Below, in pieces: positions 10,560-22,689 of a stretch of 64,000 bases of DNA. The stretch covers positions 137,228,491 to 137,292,490 of the forward strand of contig NC_062213.1 of assembly GCF_902686445.1 (NCBI RefSeq), written 5' to 3'. The stretch is from Sciurus carolinensis (Eukaryota > Chordata > Mammalia > Rodentia > Sciuridae). The position numbers and the translations under genes were made by a program. Positions within the stretch are counted from its first letter, which is position 1. Each line of letters starts with the position of its first letter. A model generated the notes under the pieces. The model saw only the letters and a program-made list of their open reading frames with translations. It made no database searches and was not told the DNA's origin.

Positions 10560-10690
10560 CATTCATTCCAAACTATTTACTTTGTCACTTCTGTGTGTAA
10601 GGCACTGTGCCAGGAACCAAGACGCATTCAGAGATGAATCATAACCAGATCCTGCCCTCAAGGAACTTAGAGTACAAGGTGCAGATAAAC
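10560..10690 (-). mobile_element. L2 LINE 3' end, antisense
   Basis: 'ggcactgtgccaggaacc' and 'tgccctcaaggaacttagag' are antisense landmarks of the L2 3' end. Confidence 0.65.
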
Positions 10691-12424
10691 CACTGAAAAA
10701 TTCACTGCTTGGCTTCTCTAATTTAGCTTCAAATGATTGCATAATTGAGCATAATATGTCATTAAAAAGTGATTTAGCAGTTCCTCTTAAACATTTAAAT
10801 AACAATGTATGTGTTAATTAACATGCACAAGTCTGTTAATAAACTAATTGAAATGTATGTCTTTGATCAAAAATATGGCCAAATGCTTGGGAAAGTCAAG
10901 GTGTTCTGACTCAAGTCAGGATTTTTGAGGCCCTGCAGTGACTAACAGTGACTGACAGTGCACTCATCCCAGTCCTTGCTGAGTGATCAGTCTTCATTAG
11001 ACTCACTAAACCAAAATTGACCTGAAAACAATTGATCCTGTCTGGCTCCAAAGCTAATATCTTCATTTGTTTTGATTCAAGGCTTTCTTTGCCTGACTCC
11101 TTGAGTGAAAGGATCTTTTGTTTAACATTTTAGTTGCAGCGTAGTAAATCTTTGATTCTGTTCTAAAAGCAGAGACAAAGTTGAGATTTCTCTGGTAGAC
11201 CGAAGAATCCTAACATGAGGGAAATAGGCACAGTTATAATCCTGAAAATTGTTCATTTTGTTGTAAATTTAAAATATCTGAAAATATCTGGCTAAAGAAA
11301 ATTTCTGGTCATTTGAAAGTTACAACAAAATCATAACTCTTGTAAAAATCTAACTTAGAACACATTCTCAGGCAGGATTATGGCTTCAAAAATATTCCTT
11401 GGATGAGAATATTAAAGTTCTTATGAAAATATAGGACACGATACTGATCTCTTCTCCCAGGAGAAGAAAGCCGCTTTAGAGATGAGAAATCTCACAATTT
11501 CCTTTTCAGGAAATCTATGAGGGCTGTACGTTGGTCTTGAGTCTGCCTCTCCTTCAGGCATTAGTAGATTTAAATCAGCGTGAGAGATCTTAAATATGGC
11601 TCTTAGGAAAAAGAAGCTATTGTGAGCTTAGAAAAGAGTAATGGTTCATCTAGTGCTTGGAATAATGGTTGAAAACTATTAGGGAAACTTGTGGGTGATA
11701 TTCAGCTGAGGAGTTCCACAGGACAGTGGGAAAAGAAATGCAACATTATGTGAGCAACAAGCACAGCCTTCAAGTTGAGTTGTCTAAGACAGGCACAGAG
11801 AGCTGGGTTACCTCATGAGGACAAGACACACAACTCCCAGACAGGATCCTAACAACGTCCCTCCACAGAATCCAGAGTTCAGCAGCCTCACTTCAACTCT
11901 CCAGCCCTTGAGCACTCTGACCAAAATGTCTCAGAAGGAAGGAGAGTCCAGATCTGCATCATGTATCTAAGCACAGGTTCACTATGGCATGTGGGACACC
12001 TCAGGGGCCCACCACTGCTGGAACAGGAAACAGTATCACCAATATTGCTGACAGTCTCTGGATTCAACCAATTCATAAAACAAACATTTATGGAATCTCT
12101 AGTCTCCACGGATGGCCAGGCATAAAGAATCTATTTATTCCTCTAACCTCTGATAAGTGTTTCTACAAAGTGCATGAGTATCTGCAGGAACACTTTCTAC
12201 CGGTCAGGTCGGCAGTCCTGTCCTCTGCTGGGCCCCCAGTCACTTCTGGCCTCGTGCTCACAGTAGGACCTGAAGTACTCCCTGCTTCTCACCCAGCACT
12301 GGACATGGTTTCAGGAAATTCCAGAAGTGTTCATTTCAAATTGTCTGATGATTATGACTCTTTCAGAAGTTTGGTTAGCTTTAGGAATAAAAGGCAAGGG
12401 CAGAAAATCATTCCCTGGCTTTTC
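10691..12424. other. No recognisable gene
   Basis: Unique sequence. A 147-codon frame at 11984-12427 on plus runs into an LTR relic and resembles nothing I know. I do not call it a gene. Confidence 0.4.
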
Positions 12425-12985
12425 TAATATTTACTGCTATGTAACAAACTATCTCCAACTTAGTAACTTAAAATAGTGTCCACTGAACCCTACTTTATGG
12501 ATTCTGTGGGCTGCAGTGTGGGCCAGCCCCACTCCTCCTGGAGAGGACTGCAGTCAGTCACTCTATGGTACTCAGCTGGCAGCTGAGCTAGATGAGGGTG
12601 TCCATGATGACCTTACTCAACGTCTGGTACTTAGGAAGAAATGACTAGAAGTGTGAGCTCAGCTGGCACTATCTCCTAGAGCATCTATGCTTGGTCTCCT
12701 TAACACCATGGTCTCTGGTAGTTGGGTATCTTAATTGTGCCTGACATTCCTCAGAGCAAAAATTCTAAAAAAATAAAGAAGAAGTTGCATGGCTTTTTTT
12801 TTTTTTTTTTTTTAAATCTAGCCTCCAAAATTCTGCTGCATTGCCTCTGCAGCATTCTATTGGTTACAAGCAAATCATAAAGCCATTCCAGTGTCAAGGG
12901 ATGGGAAATTGGGCTCCATTTCCTGATGGGAGACCACATGATAGAAAAGCTTTGCTGAGGTTATCTTTAGAAAACATAATCTTTT
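12425..12985 (-). mobile_element. MLT1-like LTR (ERVL-MaLR), antisense
   Basis: Blocks in antisense order: 'actgctatgtaacaaactat', 'gattctgtgggctgcag', 'gcagtcagtc', 'ttctgctgcattgcctctgc', 'cattctattggttacaagca' and 'gggatgggaaattgggctcc'. An interrupting T-run at 12788-12813 may be the tail of a lost insertion. Confidence 0.6.
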
Positions 12986-13455
12986 ACTTTGACCTTTGGC
13001 CCTTTCTTCCTTATTTGTCACTCCAATGCCTCTGAATACCTGAGTCTTGTCTAGTGGTTAGTTATTGTGTCTGCTCAAATGCTGAGCTTCTTCCCTCACT
13101 TCCCTTTGCCTTTCTTTTCCTTCCACCCTGTCTGACTCCAAAGAAGCTTGCCACAGACCACTAAAAGACAAGGCAGAGTGCAAAGGCTTGGATGGAACCA
13201 GCAAGATGATATAGGTCAGGAAGGAAGCACTAATCATGATAAGAGTAATTAAGGAAGCTTCGTTGTGAAGGTGGCTGTTGTGCTGGACACAGATGGACAA
13301 GGAGCATTTTGATAGGCTGAGAATATGGGATGCAGGCATGTCATTCCTACAGGAGCAAAAGCACAGAAGTGTGGAAACATGTGTTGTATGAGGAAAAGTC
13401 CAGACTGCTAAAGAATTGGGGACTTAGAGTCGATCGCCACTGGGAAATCAGGCTT
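12986..13455. other. No recognisable feature
   Basis: Unique sequence between the MLT1-like LTR and the SNRPG pseudogene. Nothing is assignable. Confidence 0.4.
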
Positions 13456-13860
13456 TTTGTTTTGTTTTGTTTTATTATTAAAGTTTATTCAACAAAAAGT
13501 TTAATATGAAAATGTACATGACCCAATTTTTATGTCACAGTTAAACAAGCCTGTGGAGAGAGGACACGGATTTCTCTTCTGAACAGCCATTATTTATTCT
13601 CATTCCAAGGCTTCTAACACGATGATACTATTTCCTCGTATTACCACCATTCCAATACTGTTCTGTTGCACACTAGTTGCCATCTCCACACATTCATCCA
13701 TCACAAGGTTCATGAAGGTGTCAATTCCCCGCAATATTCCTTGGACATGTCTGCCACCATTTAATATCAATGATAACTTCTTGTCCATAATTTTTTCAGC
13801 TTGGGAGGGTGAGCTTTGCTCATGCTGTCTACTCTGTAGGTTCAGAGATGCTTTGAAATG
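13456..13860 (-). pseudogene. SNRPG: Processed pseudogene of SNRPG (snRNP Sm protein G)
   Basis: SNRPG is a 76-residue Sm-fold protein of the spliceosomal snRNP core. The minus strand carries an intronless copy. The ATG is at 13823-13821 and opens with MSKAHPP. One base is then missing in the lysine/phenylalanine codons near 13792 (AAAAAATTATGG), shifting the frame. From the second Met (13788) the frame reads MDKKLSL, then [12 protein letters not shown], then DECVEMATS and [11 protein letters not shown], all SNRPG signatures. It stops at TGA (13602-13600), where the usual Arg codon CGA has become TGA by CpG decay, losing the last two residues. The 3' UTR, an AATAAA signal near 13490 and an A-rich tail (CAAAA repeats, 13456-13480) follow. 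Compared with human SNRPG there are several missense changes (for example Phe-Asp-Pro to Ile-Asp-Thr). It is a dead retrocopy, with no sign of a promoter of its own. Confidence 0.95.
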
Positions 13861-13974
13861 GAATTGGCCAAGAAGCCAGGTTTTTAAGCTGTGTTTTAAG
13901 ATGAGCAGCAGTGTGGAAGATGCAGTGGAGAGTTAAGATTTCAGAAAACAAAGGAGGAACAGTATGCATAGGAG

Positions 13975-14490
13975 CCTTGGTTTGGGGGTGTCTCTCAGAA
14001 TTCATGTGATGGAAATTTAATCCCTCAAAGTCATATATCAATACTATTTGGAGGGTTGGGTTGTATTAGCTCAGTGGTAGAGTGCTTACTTAGCACCATA
14101 TCAAAATAAAATAAATAAAATAAAGGTATTGTGTCCATTCACAACTAAAACATTATTTTTAAAAAAATAGCAATTAAAAAAATTGTATTTGGAGGTGGAG
14201 CCTCTAGGAGGGAATAGGGTCATGAGGATGGCACCCCTGGGATAGCATTAGTGGCTTTCTAAGAAGAGGAAGAGAAACCAAAACTAGCTTGCTTGCTCTG
14301 TCTTTCATGTGATACCTTCCACAGGGTTATAATATAGCAAGAGTCCCTTACCAGATGCTGAGCAGATGCCAGCACGATGCTCTCGGACTTCTCAACATAT
14401 AGAACTATGAACCAAATAAACGTCTATTCTTTATAAGTTATCCAGACTCAAGTATTTTGTTATAGTAACAGAAAATGGCCTAAGACAGTA
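13975..14490 (+). mobile_element. ERVL-MaLR LTR, sense, split by an ID SINE
   Basis: Left part 'cagaattcatgtgatgga' to about 14054, then a SINE, then 'tatttggaggtggagcctct', 'gaactatgaaccaaataaac', 'ttataagttatccagactc' and 'aatggcctaagacag' at the end. This is the MLT/MST order from 5' end to polyadenylation region to 3' end. No coding sequence is present. Confidence 0.7.
14055..14185 (+). mobile_element. ID-like SINE inside MaLR LTR
   Basis: 'attagctcagtggtagagtg' (A box) then a deletion that removes the B-box half, then the tail 'aaaggtattgtgtcc'. It is flanked by tatttggagg at 14045-14054 and 14186-14195, a perfect 10-bp target-site duplication. Confidence 0.85.
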
Positions 14491-14880
14491 TGGAAATAAT
14501 GCATTCTTATTGAGTGGAAAGGAGAGGGCTTTCTTTCTCTTCTGATTTCTAAGAAAAATAGTAGCTATAACTCTCCAGAGATGATTTCTTAAACTGGTAG
14601 GTACCATTCATCACTAGACTTGGGCATAGACTAGACTTCAGCAAAGACATGTCCAGATATATTCATGTAGTTTACTGGGTAGGACTAGTCACCCCTAGAG
14701 ACTTCATGCCACCCAACTACCCAGTCCCCTATCCTAGTGAATCTAATGCTTCAGCAGCCCTGGAAACCTTCAGTTTCCCCAGTCCAAGCAAAACCATTGC
14801 CCTAGCTAAGTAAATCTCAACTCTCAGTTGTTTTTCCAACATGCCCTCAAACTGTCTTTGCTACCACCAAACAGAACTTC
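14491..14880. other. No recognisable feature
   Basis: Unique sequence. Nothing is assignable. Confidence 0.35.
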
Positions 14881-15190
14881 TCACCACTCCGTGGTGAGTA
14901 AGTCATTTTCCATCACACTACTAGGGTCATCTCTGCCTTCCTAGTCATCCCTTAACATCTAGCTGAAAGGTGGCCTTTGGGGAGCATGATGCAGTTGGCT
15001 GCTGCCTTCTGATCTCCCACCAGATTCTCTCTCTTGTCATTAACACCAATCCCATTGTATCATGTGTGTTTAATGTTTATTTTGTGCATTAGACTGAGCC
15101 TCTTGGGGGGACCTCCTCTTTGTATCACAAGTGTCTCTCCTAAGACCTGGTACATAGTAGGTGATCAGTAAATGCTATGTGAAAGAAGGC
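14881..15190 (+). mobile_element. L2 LINE 3' end, sense
   Basis: Ends with 'ctggtacatagtaggtgatc' then 'agtaaatgctatgtgaaag', the L2 'cacatagtaggcgctcaataaatg' motif. The upstream text is compatible with the L2 3' UTR but diverged. Confidence 0.6.
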
Positions 15191-16151
15191 AAGTAGGAGC
15201 TTCATGTTACTGATTTTGGCCAGTGTTTCTGCTCTAGAAATCCTGACTCTGCATGAGCAGTATTGGAACCATACTGTGCAGAACAGTGGTGTTTAAGTCT
15301 GGTCAGAAGATGCTGAGTTTCTGTTGACATAAAGCTACCGAAGTAAGCTGGGAAATCAGCCAGGGAAAACCAGCAGATCCCAGTGTAGTAGAGCTCTATT
15401 CACAAACCTTGTTTATTTCTAACAAACTGTTTCCCAGAGGAACCATAAGTGACCCAATTGCCATGTCTCTCACACCCCAGCAACTATTAAAACTGGCAGT
15501 TCCCTGCCTGGCTTCTGAGCGCAGAGCAGACCCGTGTGTCCCCTGGATTTGTTAGTAACATTCTCTTCCCTGAATGACTGACATTCACGGGTAGTTTAGG
15601 TCATTGTCAACTTCTGTGGTCTCCTTTTAAAACCTAAGGTCATGCATTCATAAAATCCTTCCTGACATTATGTGGATAATAGCAGGGAACTCAGCTTATA
15701 TATATACTAAGCCCTCAAGAATGCTCCGTGGGCAGAGCTCAGCTTCCTTGGGAGAATGTTGTTTGCATAGGGTTTCAGAGCCTGGGGAGACGGGATGTTT
15801 TCCTTTTCACCCAGAACCCTGCCATGAACTGCTTTATATAACCAAGTCAGTGTTAGCAAGTCGCTGTTGCTTTCACTGTGGCCAGAGCAGACAGACGCTG
15901 CATGTGCCTTCAAAAGCCCCCAGTGTATATGTGCTCGTGGAGGATCTCCAAATCCTTCCCTTATTGCTTGATTGGAAAGTTCACAGAGTTTATTAAATAG
16001 TCTGTAAAAGCGTCACATATTACATCCTTCTGCCTAAAACACCTTAATTTAATTTTACCTATTAGCACCCACATTGCTTCTCTCAATTTCACTTTTAGAT
16101 GTTTTCACCTCTAAGGTGTCATACCTATATATGAAAATAATAATTTTTAAA
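15191..16151. other. No recognisable feature
   Basis: Unique sequence. A 108-codon frame at 15670-15996 has no family resemblance. Confidence 0.4.
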
Positions 16152-16160
16152 AGACTATGG

Positions 16161-16295
16161 GACTGGGGTTATGGCTTGGTGGTAGAGCACTTGCCTAGCA
16201 CATGTGAGGCACTGGGTTCAATTCTCAGCACCACATAAATAAATAAAGGTATTGTGTCCGTCTACAACTAAAAATATATATATTTTAAAAGTTAT
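16161..16295 (+). mobile_element. ID-like SINE, full length
   Basis: 'ttatggcttggtggtagagc' (A box), 'actgggttcaattctcagca' (B box), then the tail 'aaataaataaaggtattg'. It is flanked by agactatgg at 16152-16160 and 16296-16304, a perfect target-site duplication, so it is a fairly recent insertion. Confidence 0.92.
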
Positions 16296-16304
16296 AGACT
16301 ATGG

Positions 16305-17311
16305 ATCCTTCACTATGACACCAAAGAATCCTTGCTTACTGTTGTCCTTTAAAGGGAGAGCTCTCTTATTTCAGGATCACTAGGACTTGGAGCCGAGCAG
16401 TTGGTAAGGAGGGGTGAAAGGAGAGTGGCCTTGGAGTGAGTGGTCATTGCTGGTTTTTTTCCGAGCACTGCCACTAATCCATGTGACAGGAGCCTCTATG
16501 GGCCTCCAACTTTCTTTGGATTAAATACTTGTCAGAGATTTGGTATAGGTGAAATGATGTAGTCCTTAGAAGATAATCAGTAAAGATTAATTTCTGTCCT
16601 TGCTTTCTTGACAGTTCATTAGGTCTGGGAGGGACAAAAGGAGCAGAAATTTCAAGCTAAAGGATTAGGAAGTAGTGTCAATTGTTCATATCTAAAGTTA
16701 AATTTTGTAAAAAGGATCCAATTAATGACAATTTGACTTGAAATTTCCTGCAAACTCATCTATTATAGCAGACCTGCCATGATTTCATGACTCTGTAACT
16801 ACATTTACAGTCACTGTTTTTCTAGAGTCCTGTGAAGCTATAAAATTCTCCAGTATCATAGAATCTTCTACTGAAGATTTTGATGGTTTAGAAGAGCTAT
16901 TGATCTTGGGGAATGGAACACCAGCCCAAGTGTCAGTGATGTAAAAACAGTCTACTTCCGTTTACAAATTATTACTTACTCACTCCTCCAAGGCAAGAAA
17001 AACAAATTTATTCTACTAAATTTAATCCACATGATTGGATGAAAAAGAAGGGATTAACTTTTAAAGAAATGAATACTGAATATTTTCAGAAAATCCCCTC
17101 TATTAGTAAAGCTTGATTTTAAAAAAATCTCTCTATTCTACTAATTCCTTTCCTCTTCTTATTCATGAAGTTTTTAAAAACAATTTTAAGAATTTAAAGC
17201 ACAAAGAAAATGCCACAGATATTTGGCATACAGAAAGAAAAAGCTTTGATGATGCAGCAGAGACCAAACAAGTGTCTTCCATGTTCTACTTCATGATTGA
17301 AACAAAATACA
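16305..17311. other. No recognisable gene; possible MIR relic
   Basis: Mostly unique. 16465-16600 weakly resembles sense MIR. I see no coding signal. Confidence 0.35.
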
Positions 17312-17480
17312 AAACGTCTAGATGAGTGGCATAGTCCCCATCCAGTAGCATCAGCGTCATCTTGGGGATTTGTTAGTGTAAATTCCCAGACCTCATTCCT
17401 GATCTTTGGAATGAGCAACTCTGGGAGTTAGGCTTAGCAATCTTCATTTTAGAAAGCCTTCCATGTGATTTGGATGATGG
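17312..17480 (+). mobile_element. MER5A-like hAT-Charlie DNA transposon relic
   Basis: 'catccagtagcatcagcgtc', 'ttgttagtgtaaattcccag', 'caactctgggagttaggctt' and 'agcaatcttcattttag' follow the MER5A consensus order. This is a short non-autonomous element without coding sequence. Confidence 0.7.
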
Positions 17481-18424
17481 CATAGAATGGATTTTGAAGA
17501 ATAGAGAGACATGGCCTGTGGAGTGGTTTAGCTCTGTCATTGTTATAAAAATTTTATTCCATGCTTGAAGACAGAACAAAAAAAAATTAGCAGTCTGTAT
17601 AATCTTTAGATAAATATACCTTTTTACTAAAGAGCTTTACAAAAGCCAATACTCTCACAGAATGAGGTTTTGGAAGAATCTCAAAAGGTCACTTTTTGTG
17701 GCCTACAGCATATAAGAAATGATTTAACAGTCCAAATTGAGTTATAACCTAAACTGTTCTAAAGAACTCATTCCAAGAAATGTTTATATTTAAAAGGGGT
17801 TTAATGTTCAAATAGTTTTAGGGTACCCTGAGCTACACAAAACAAAAATAAGTTTTGCTTACTAAGAAATATTACTAGAAGAGAACCTGTATAATTTTGT
17901 GTGATCCAGTGCTGACTTCTTGGCACTTTTAATATATATGTGTAATTATGAATCTCAAAAGGAGGATATTCTTTTTTGTGTATGGTTGGTCTTTTAGTTT
18001 ATGGTGTATCTCAAACTTGTTTAACCATGGAAACTTTATGTGGAGCATCTCTTGGAACCAGAATTCTGAAGAATTCATTTTGGAAAATGTTAATCTAAAT
18101 TATAGAATACTAGAACTTCTGGCTTGGAGCCATCTATAGAGTTCAACCATTCGAATCCCTTAGCTCTGACCACCTGACCTACCTAAAGTCACAGAGTTCA
18201 TTATTCTGGAACTACTTCTGACCCACAGTTTGTGCTGCTACTAACCCTTGCAAATATGAGAATGTTCCCCCAACCCCTTGGTCCTAGGTGTTAAACCCAG
18301 GATGATCTCACTCATGCTAAACAGAGAATCTTTTTTAAAAAATAGAATCTCAGGGATAAATACCACCCCCTTTACATGTATACATGAATGAAAATAGGTG
18401 AAATGATTTACACTAATCAGTTAG
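17481..18424. other. No recognisable feature
   Basis: AT-rich unique sequence. Nothing is assignable. Confidence 0.4.
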
Positions 18425-18640
18425 AAAGTAGCCTTGCACAGGGCAAAAATAGGATAAGCTTTGGAGTCAGATTCCAGCTCCATTACTTTCTGTCAGCAAA
18501 ACCAAAGGATGAGTCACTTAAATTCTCTAAATCTCAAATTTCTTGCCTATAAAATAAGGATAGTGATTGTACCTATTTCCTGGGTATAATAAGAGATAAA
18601 CAAAAAAATTCGCTATAAATGCTCAATGATGTTAGCTGTT
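18425..18640 (+). mobile_element. MIR SINE, sense
   Basis: 'gctttggagtcagattccag', 'ttaaattctctaaatctcaa', 'cttgcctataaaataagga' and 'cgctataaatgctcaatgat' cover nearly the full MIR in order. Confidence 0.75.
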
Positions 18641-19365
18641 TTTAATTGATTGATTAAAAATACATAATGAACAAAAGTCGTAACAACACCCATAATTCTT
18701 TCAAAGAAATCATGTTTTATTAAATCAAAATAGGCACATCTCTTCATATGCATTTGGGGAAAAATGTGTTGCATATAGGTATGAAATGTTATTTATTATT
18801 TCACAATATGTGATGTGCAGATAAATTTGCAGATTCTTGGGAATAACTGTAACATTTGGGGTTTACAGAAGACAGATTAGGAACCAGTGACCTGTGTCAA
18901 CCTATTTTGTCTAAAAATAGATTGTCTATTCTAAAAAAAAATGTACATGGGGAAAGAGTCTTGAACCTTCTTTGTTCCATTAACCCTGTGCTTAAGTTCC
19001 TTTGCAGTAATTTTTTATGGGTTTCTTTGTGTCTGTTTGAAACCCATTTTCTTTGGTCTAATCTTCTGCAGACTTAGATGATTAACTGGTCAGCATCTTC
19101 CTCACTGTAATATTTTATTCCAAGTGAAAACTTCTTCCTAAAGAAATTAACAACAAAATGATACACCCAGTATTTGAGTAGATATGGATAGACAAAAGAC
19201 ATGTTAAATTTGCTTTGTCCCTTCAACGAACTTAATGGAGTCAGGGGAACACATTTACGATTAGAGAGTATCTAAATGCTATACTGATGGCACTGGATGA
19301 AAATGCCCCCAATGTTCAAAACCAGTGTGGGAGAACACTTGCGAAGCTCTGAGAAGAAAGCACGT
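18641..19365. other. No recognisable feature
   Basis: AT-rich unique sequence. Nothing is assignable. Confidence 0.4.
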
Positions 19366-19525
19366 TCAGTGCCAAAATATTGAATCTGGAATCAAGATTT
19401 AGGCTCTGATTTAGGTTTCCAGGTTTTGAAGCAAACTCACTGTATGATCTTGGGATTATCACAATCTCTCTAGATCTCAGTGTTCTTGACCATAAAACAT
19501 GAGATTGGATTGGGTTCTGCAAGAT
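19366..19525 (+). mobile_element. MIR SINE, sense
   Basis: 'gaatctggaatcaagattta', 'cactgtatgatcttggg' and 'gaccataaaacatgagat' fit the MIR order (Glu-tRNA-like head, then the core). Confidence 0.55.
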
Positions 19526-19589
19526 GCAGCTCACTATGGGAGACCTTTACCGCCAGCATACCTTCTCACACTGAGGGCTCACACAGCCA

Positions 19590-19705
19590 CGTATGTGCAC
19601 ACTGTTAGTAGACGTATTTTCAGGTGAGGACATCAAGGCTCAGAGAGTTTGTTAGCCTGTTAACACAGAGCTAGTGACTGGTGGTTCTGGTGCTCCCATG
19701 AGGGT
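19590..19705 (-). mobile_element. MIR SINE fragment, antisense
   Basis: 'caggtgaggacatcaaggct', 'cagagagtttgttagcctg' and 'acagagctagtgactggtgg' fit antisense MIR. Confidence 0.55.
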
Positions 19706-19983
19706 TTCTCCACTCTGGCCTCTTTGCTCTTGATCATAAGCCAGGATTTCTCTTTTGAGGGGATGGGGAAGGGTTTGAGCTGGACCTTCTGAAATGGATG
19801 AGGGCAGAGATTGAGTTACACTGTGGGTCTAACTGAATCCTCAGAGTATGTGGTAATTTATAGTGCAGCTCCCTCCCTGAATCCCAGAAAACCTATAATA
19901 TGAAGTTATTTCTGTCCCCAAGCACCAGCATTATTATGGAGATCTGCTGAACATGAAGTCAATTCCTTGTTTATACACTGATC

Positions 19984-20121
19984 TTTCTTCTTTCCTTCCT
20001 TCCTTCCTTCCTTCCTTTTCTTTTCTTTCTTTCTTTTCCTCTTTCTTTCTTTCTTTCTTTCTTTTCTTTTCTTTTCCTCTTTCTTTCTTTCTTTTTCTTT
20101 CTTTCTTTCTTTCCTCCCTCT
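19984..20121. repeat. Interrupted pyrimidine microsatellite (TTCC/TTTC)n
   Basis: About 138 bases of pure C/T on plus, in blocks of TTCC and TTTC. This is a polypurine-polypyrimidine tract able, in principle, to form triplex DNA. Confidence 0.95.
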
Positions 20122-20429
20122 AAAAATACTTTAGTCATTTTTAATTGTTTTTTTCTAAGTTCACCTTAACTTCTCAGATAAAGCTCTGCCTATTGTCACA
20201 TATGGAGAACAAACATTTCCCCCACCTCCAGGAAGTCCTAAGCCTGTAAATAACTACCAGTATATTATGTTTAGACTTTTAACAGAAGTATGACTATATT
20301 GACTTTCCATTTGCTTCTGCTTCACTTTTTTCTCTGGTCAGTGTTGTTTGCTTTCTGTCCCTGCTTGGTCTGCCTTGAATCTAATAGAATTGAGATAGAA
20401 GAGCCAAAAATAATATCTTGGTATACTTT

Positions 20430-20765
20430 GTGCTGCTGTAACAGAATGTCACAGACCAGCAGTTCATCATGAACAGAAATTCATTGGCTTGCAGTTTCTG
20501 GATGCTAAGTCCAGAAGCAAGGCACTGGCATCTGGTGAGGACTTCTTTCATGACATCAGATGGCAGAAGGCCAGAGGGCAAGAGAGAGCCCAAAGGGGGC
20601 TGAACTCATCCTTTTTTCAGGAAGCCACTCCCTCTATATCCCCTGGTTAACTCCCACAGTGATGGCAGAGCCCTCTGGCCAAGTTCCCACCACCTGATAC
20701 TTAACACATGCTTTTGGGGGGACATAGGAATACCATAGCAAATAGTCACCATGAACTGTTACTGA
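20430..20765 (-). mobile_element. MLT1-like LTR, antisense
   Basis: 'tgctgctgtaacagaatgtc', 'ttgcagtttctggatgctaa', 'ggcatctggtgaggacttc', 'cagagccctctggccaag' and 'tgggggg' before the end fit the antisense MLT1 order. Confidence 0.65.
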
Positions 20766-20769
20766 ATTT

Positions 20770-20955
20770 TGATTTTGTTGTAGGTATTATTCAAAGTGTG
20801 AGGTGTTCATCTTTACAACCACCCCAGGAGTTTGGAACTACTCTTTTTACCACTTTATAAGTAAGGAAAGTGATTTTCCCAAAGTCATACAATTAGTTCT
20901 TTAGCAGAATCAGTCAAACTCGGAGAGTATTTGGCACACAACCTAAGCCCTTAAA
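20770..20955 (-). mobile_element. MIR SINE fragment, antisense
   Basis: 'tctttacaaccaccccagg', 'ataagtaaggaaagtgattt' and 'cccaaagtcatacaattagt' fit antisense MIR. Confidence 0.6.
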
Positions 20956-22689
20956 CTCAAAACTACACCTTTGCCTTCCCCGAAGTAAAGAAGTGGGAAA
21001 TATGTAGCAAGATCTGTTTCTTCTTCCTCTTCCTCTTCAACCTCCTCCTCCCCACTCTTCTCCTTTAGATGGAATGTATTTAAATGGGGTTTATTTGAAC
21101 AATGTTAAATAATTAATTATTTAGACCAGAAGAAAACTAGGAGCAAGGGAAGGAAACAAAGAAAGGAAACATTTTGAAAATACATTTACATCTCATATAT
21201 GCTTCTTTCTCAAATGGAGAGTTGTTTCCTGACCAATGTTCCTAGTGAAAGAAGTCATTCACTGTGAGGAAAAGCAGGCCCCAGGCCTGCCAGGATTGGG
21301 CTGCCCCTGCCATGCAGTTAGTAGTGAGTTGGGCAAATTAATAGTTCACTGACATTTCTAACACATTTTAACAACTAAAAGAATAAAAATCGATCCTTTT
21401 CTTTAATAAAGCATAAAAGCTTCAGGAAATGACTCCTTCCATCTTAGGACCACTGCTGTGTCTTACTGTCATGACAAAATCACCAGCCTGATATTTTCTT
21501 TTCCTTCGATAGCAAGAAGAGGGCTCTCAATGGTTAAAGAAGAATGTTAGGGTTTTTCTCTGCTGCTGCTTCTGTCCCCGCTGCCTTGAGAGTTGGTTGA
21601 CTTTTTGAGTATGGCTCTGTCTGCTCCGGGAAAGGGTCACCTTCTGTCAGGAGTTGAGACTCAGCTCTGCTTTGTGCCTGTAAGAAAGGAGGGCAGAGTT
21701 TAGGCTGCTGGTGAAGCAGAGGAATGTTTGATTGGCAGAGGAAAGGGGTTGTTGACTTTACTTAAAATATAACTTGAAAATATCTCCTATAATGTTAGGT
21801 TTTGTAGCTCCCCCTAGCTCTTCTCTGACCCCCTACTTTTAAATAAATGTGTAGAATTCTAGTTGTGTACAGAGAAGGTTAGAGAATGAACCCACTATAG
21901 CTGTCTCCACAGGCGCCTGTGAGGGTGTGACAGGGTGAACAGGCCCTTGGGGAATTTTAAGGGGAATCCTCTAGAGCCAAATTCCTCAACCAGGGCAAAC
22001 TTCCATCAGCTGTGTAAATAGTGCAGCAATGTGTGGAGGCCACAGGCAGTTTCCTGATAGTCAGCTACTGTACCCAGGTAGTTGAAAGGATTCGTGTTCC
22101 ACTCCAACGCTTTGTGGGATGAGAGTTGGGTCTCGAAGGCCCTGCTGAATGGGTGGCTAGAAATGTCCTCTCCACTTTATTTACTGAGGGAAGACAGTCT
22201 GATGGTGATAGGTAGGGCTGGCTGGACAAAATCACACCTGACAAGGTTTCTGGGTGTCTGAGTGAAGAGAAAAAACTGACTGCAGATGGGGGACAGAATT
22301 GGCCACTCACGGACAAGCATTCATCCCAATTCAAGATATCTCTGGGGACCGGAGTAGGATGGCCTGCTCTGGTAGTTATGGAGTTGTTTTTTAAAATATG
22401 AAGTTAAATGCAATTCATGTACACAACATCTGAAAGAAGGCAAAATCCTGGAAAGGCTGATGCCGTCTGTCAAGCGGTGCTGTGTGCATGTGTCTGTGCC
22501 TCTGTTGGGTGTTGGTTTGCAGCTGCATTAACCTCAGCTCTTCCCTGTGCAGACATTTGGATGCTGGCCCCAGCTCCTGGATCTAAAGTTGTTTTAGTTT
22601 TCTTTTGCTTGTTCTGCAGTCTTCATCACTCTGACATTCAATTTGTTTGTTTACCTTAAAAGAATGAGGGTAGGGACAAAACCACTAGG
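20956..22689. other. No recognisable gene
   Basis: Mixed unique sequence, somewhat GC-richer at 21.5-22.6 kb, with short frames only. A (TTC/CTC)n-like run is at about 21023-21065. I found nothing to assign. Confidence 0.4.

Noticed and set aside
11984..12427. 147-codon plus-strand frame as a gene
   Set aside because: No recognisable motif, no splice context, and it runs into an LTR relic.
13600..13788. 62-codon frame as an intact SNRPG gene
   Set aside because: It lacks the first residues in frame, ends two residues early and has a poly(A)-like tail and no introns, so it is a processed pseudogene.
16161..16295. tRNA gene
   Set aside because: The A and B boxes belong to an ID SINE with an A-rich tail and target duplication. 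No cloverleaf with an intact anticodon stem was seen.
22105..22660. GC-richer stretch as a possible CpG island or exon
   Set aside because: Few CpG pairs and no convincing splice sites or frame.
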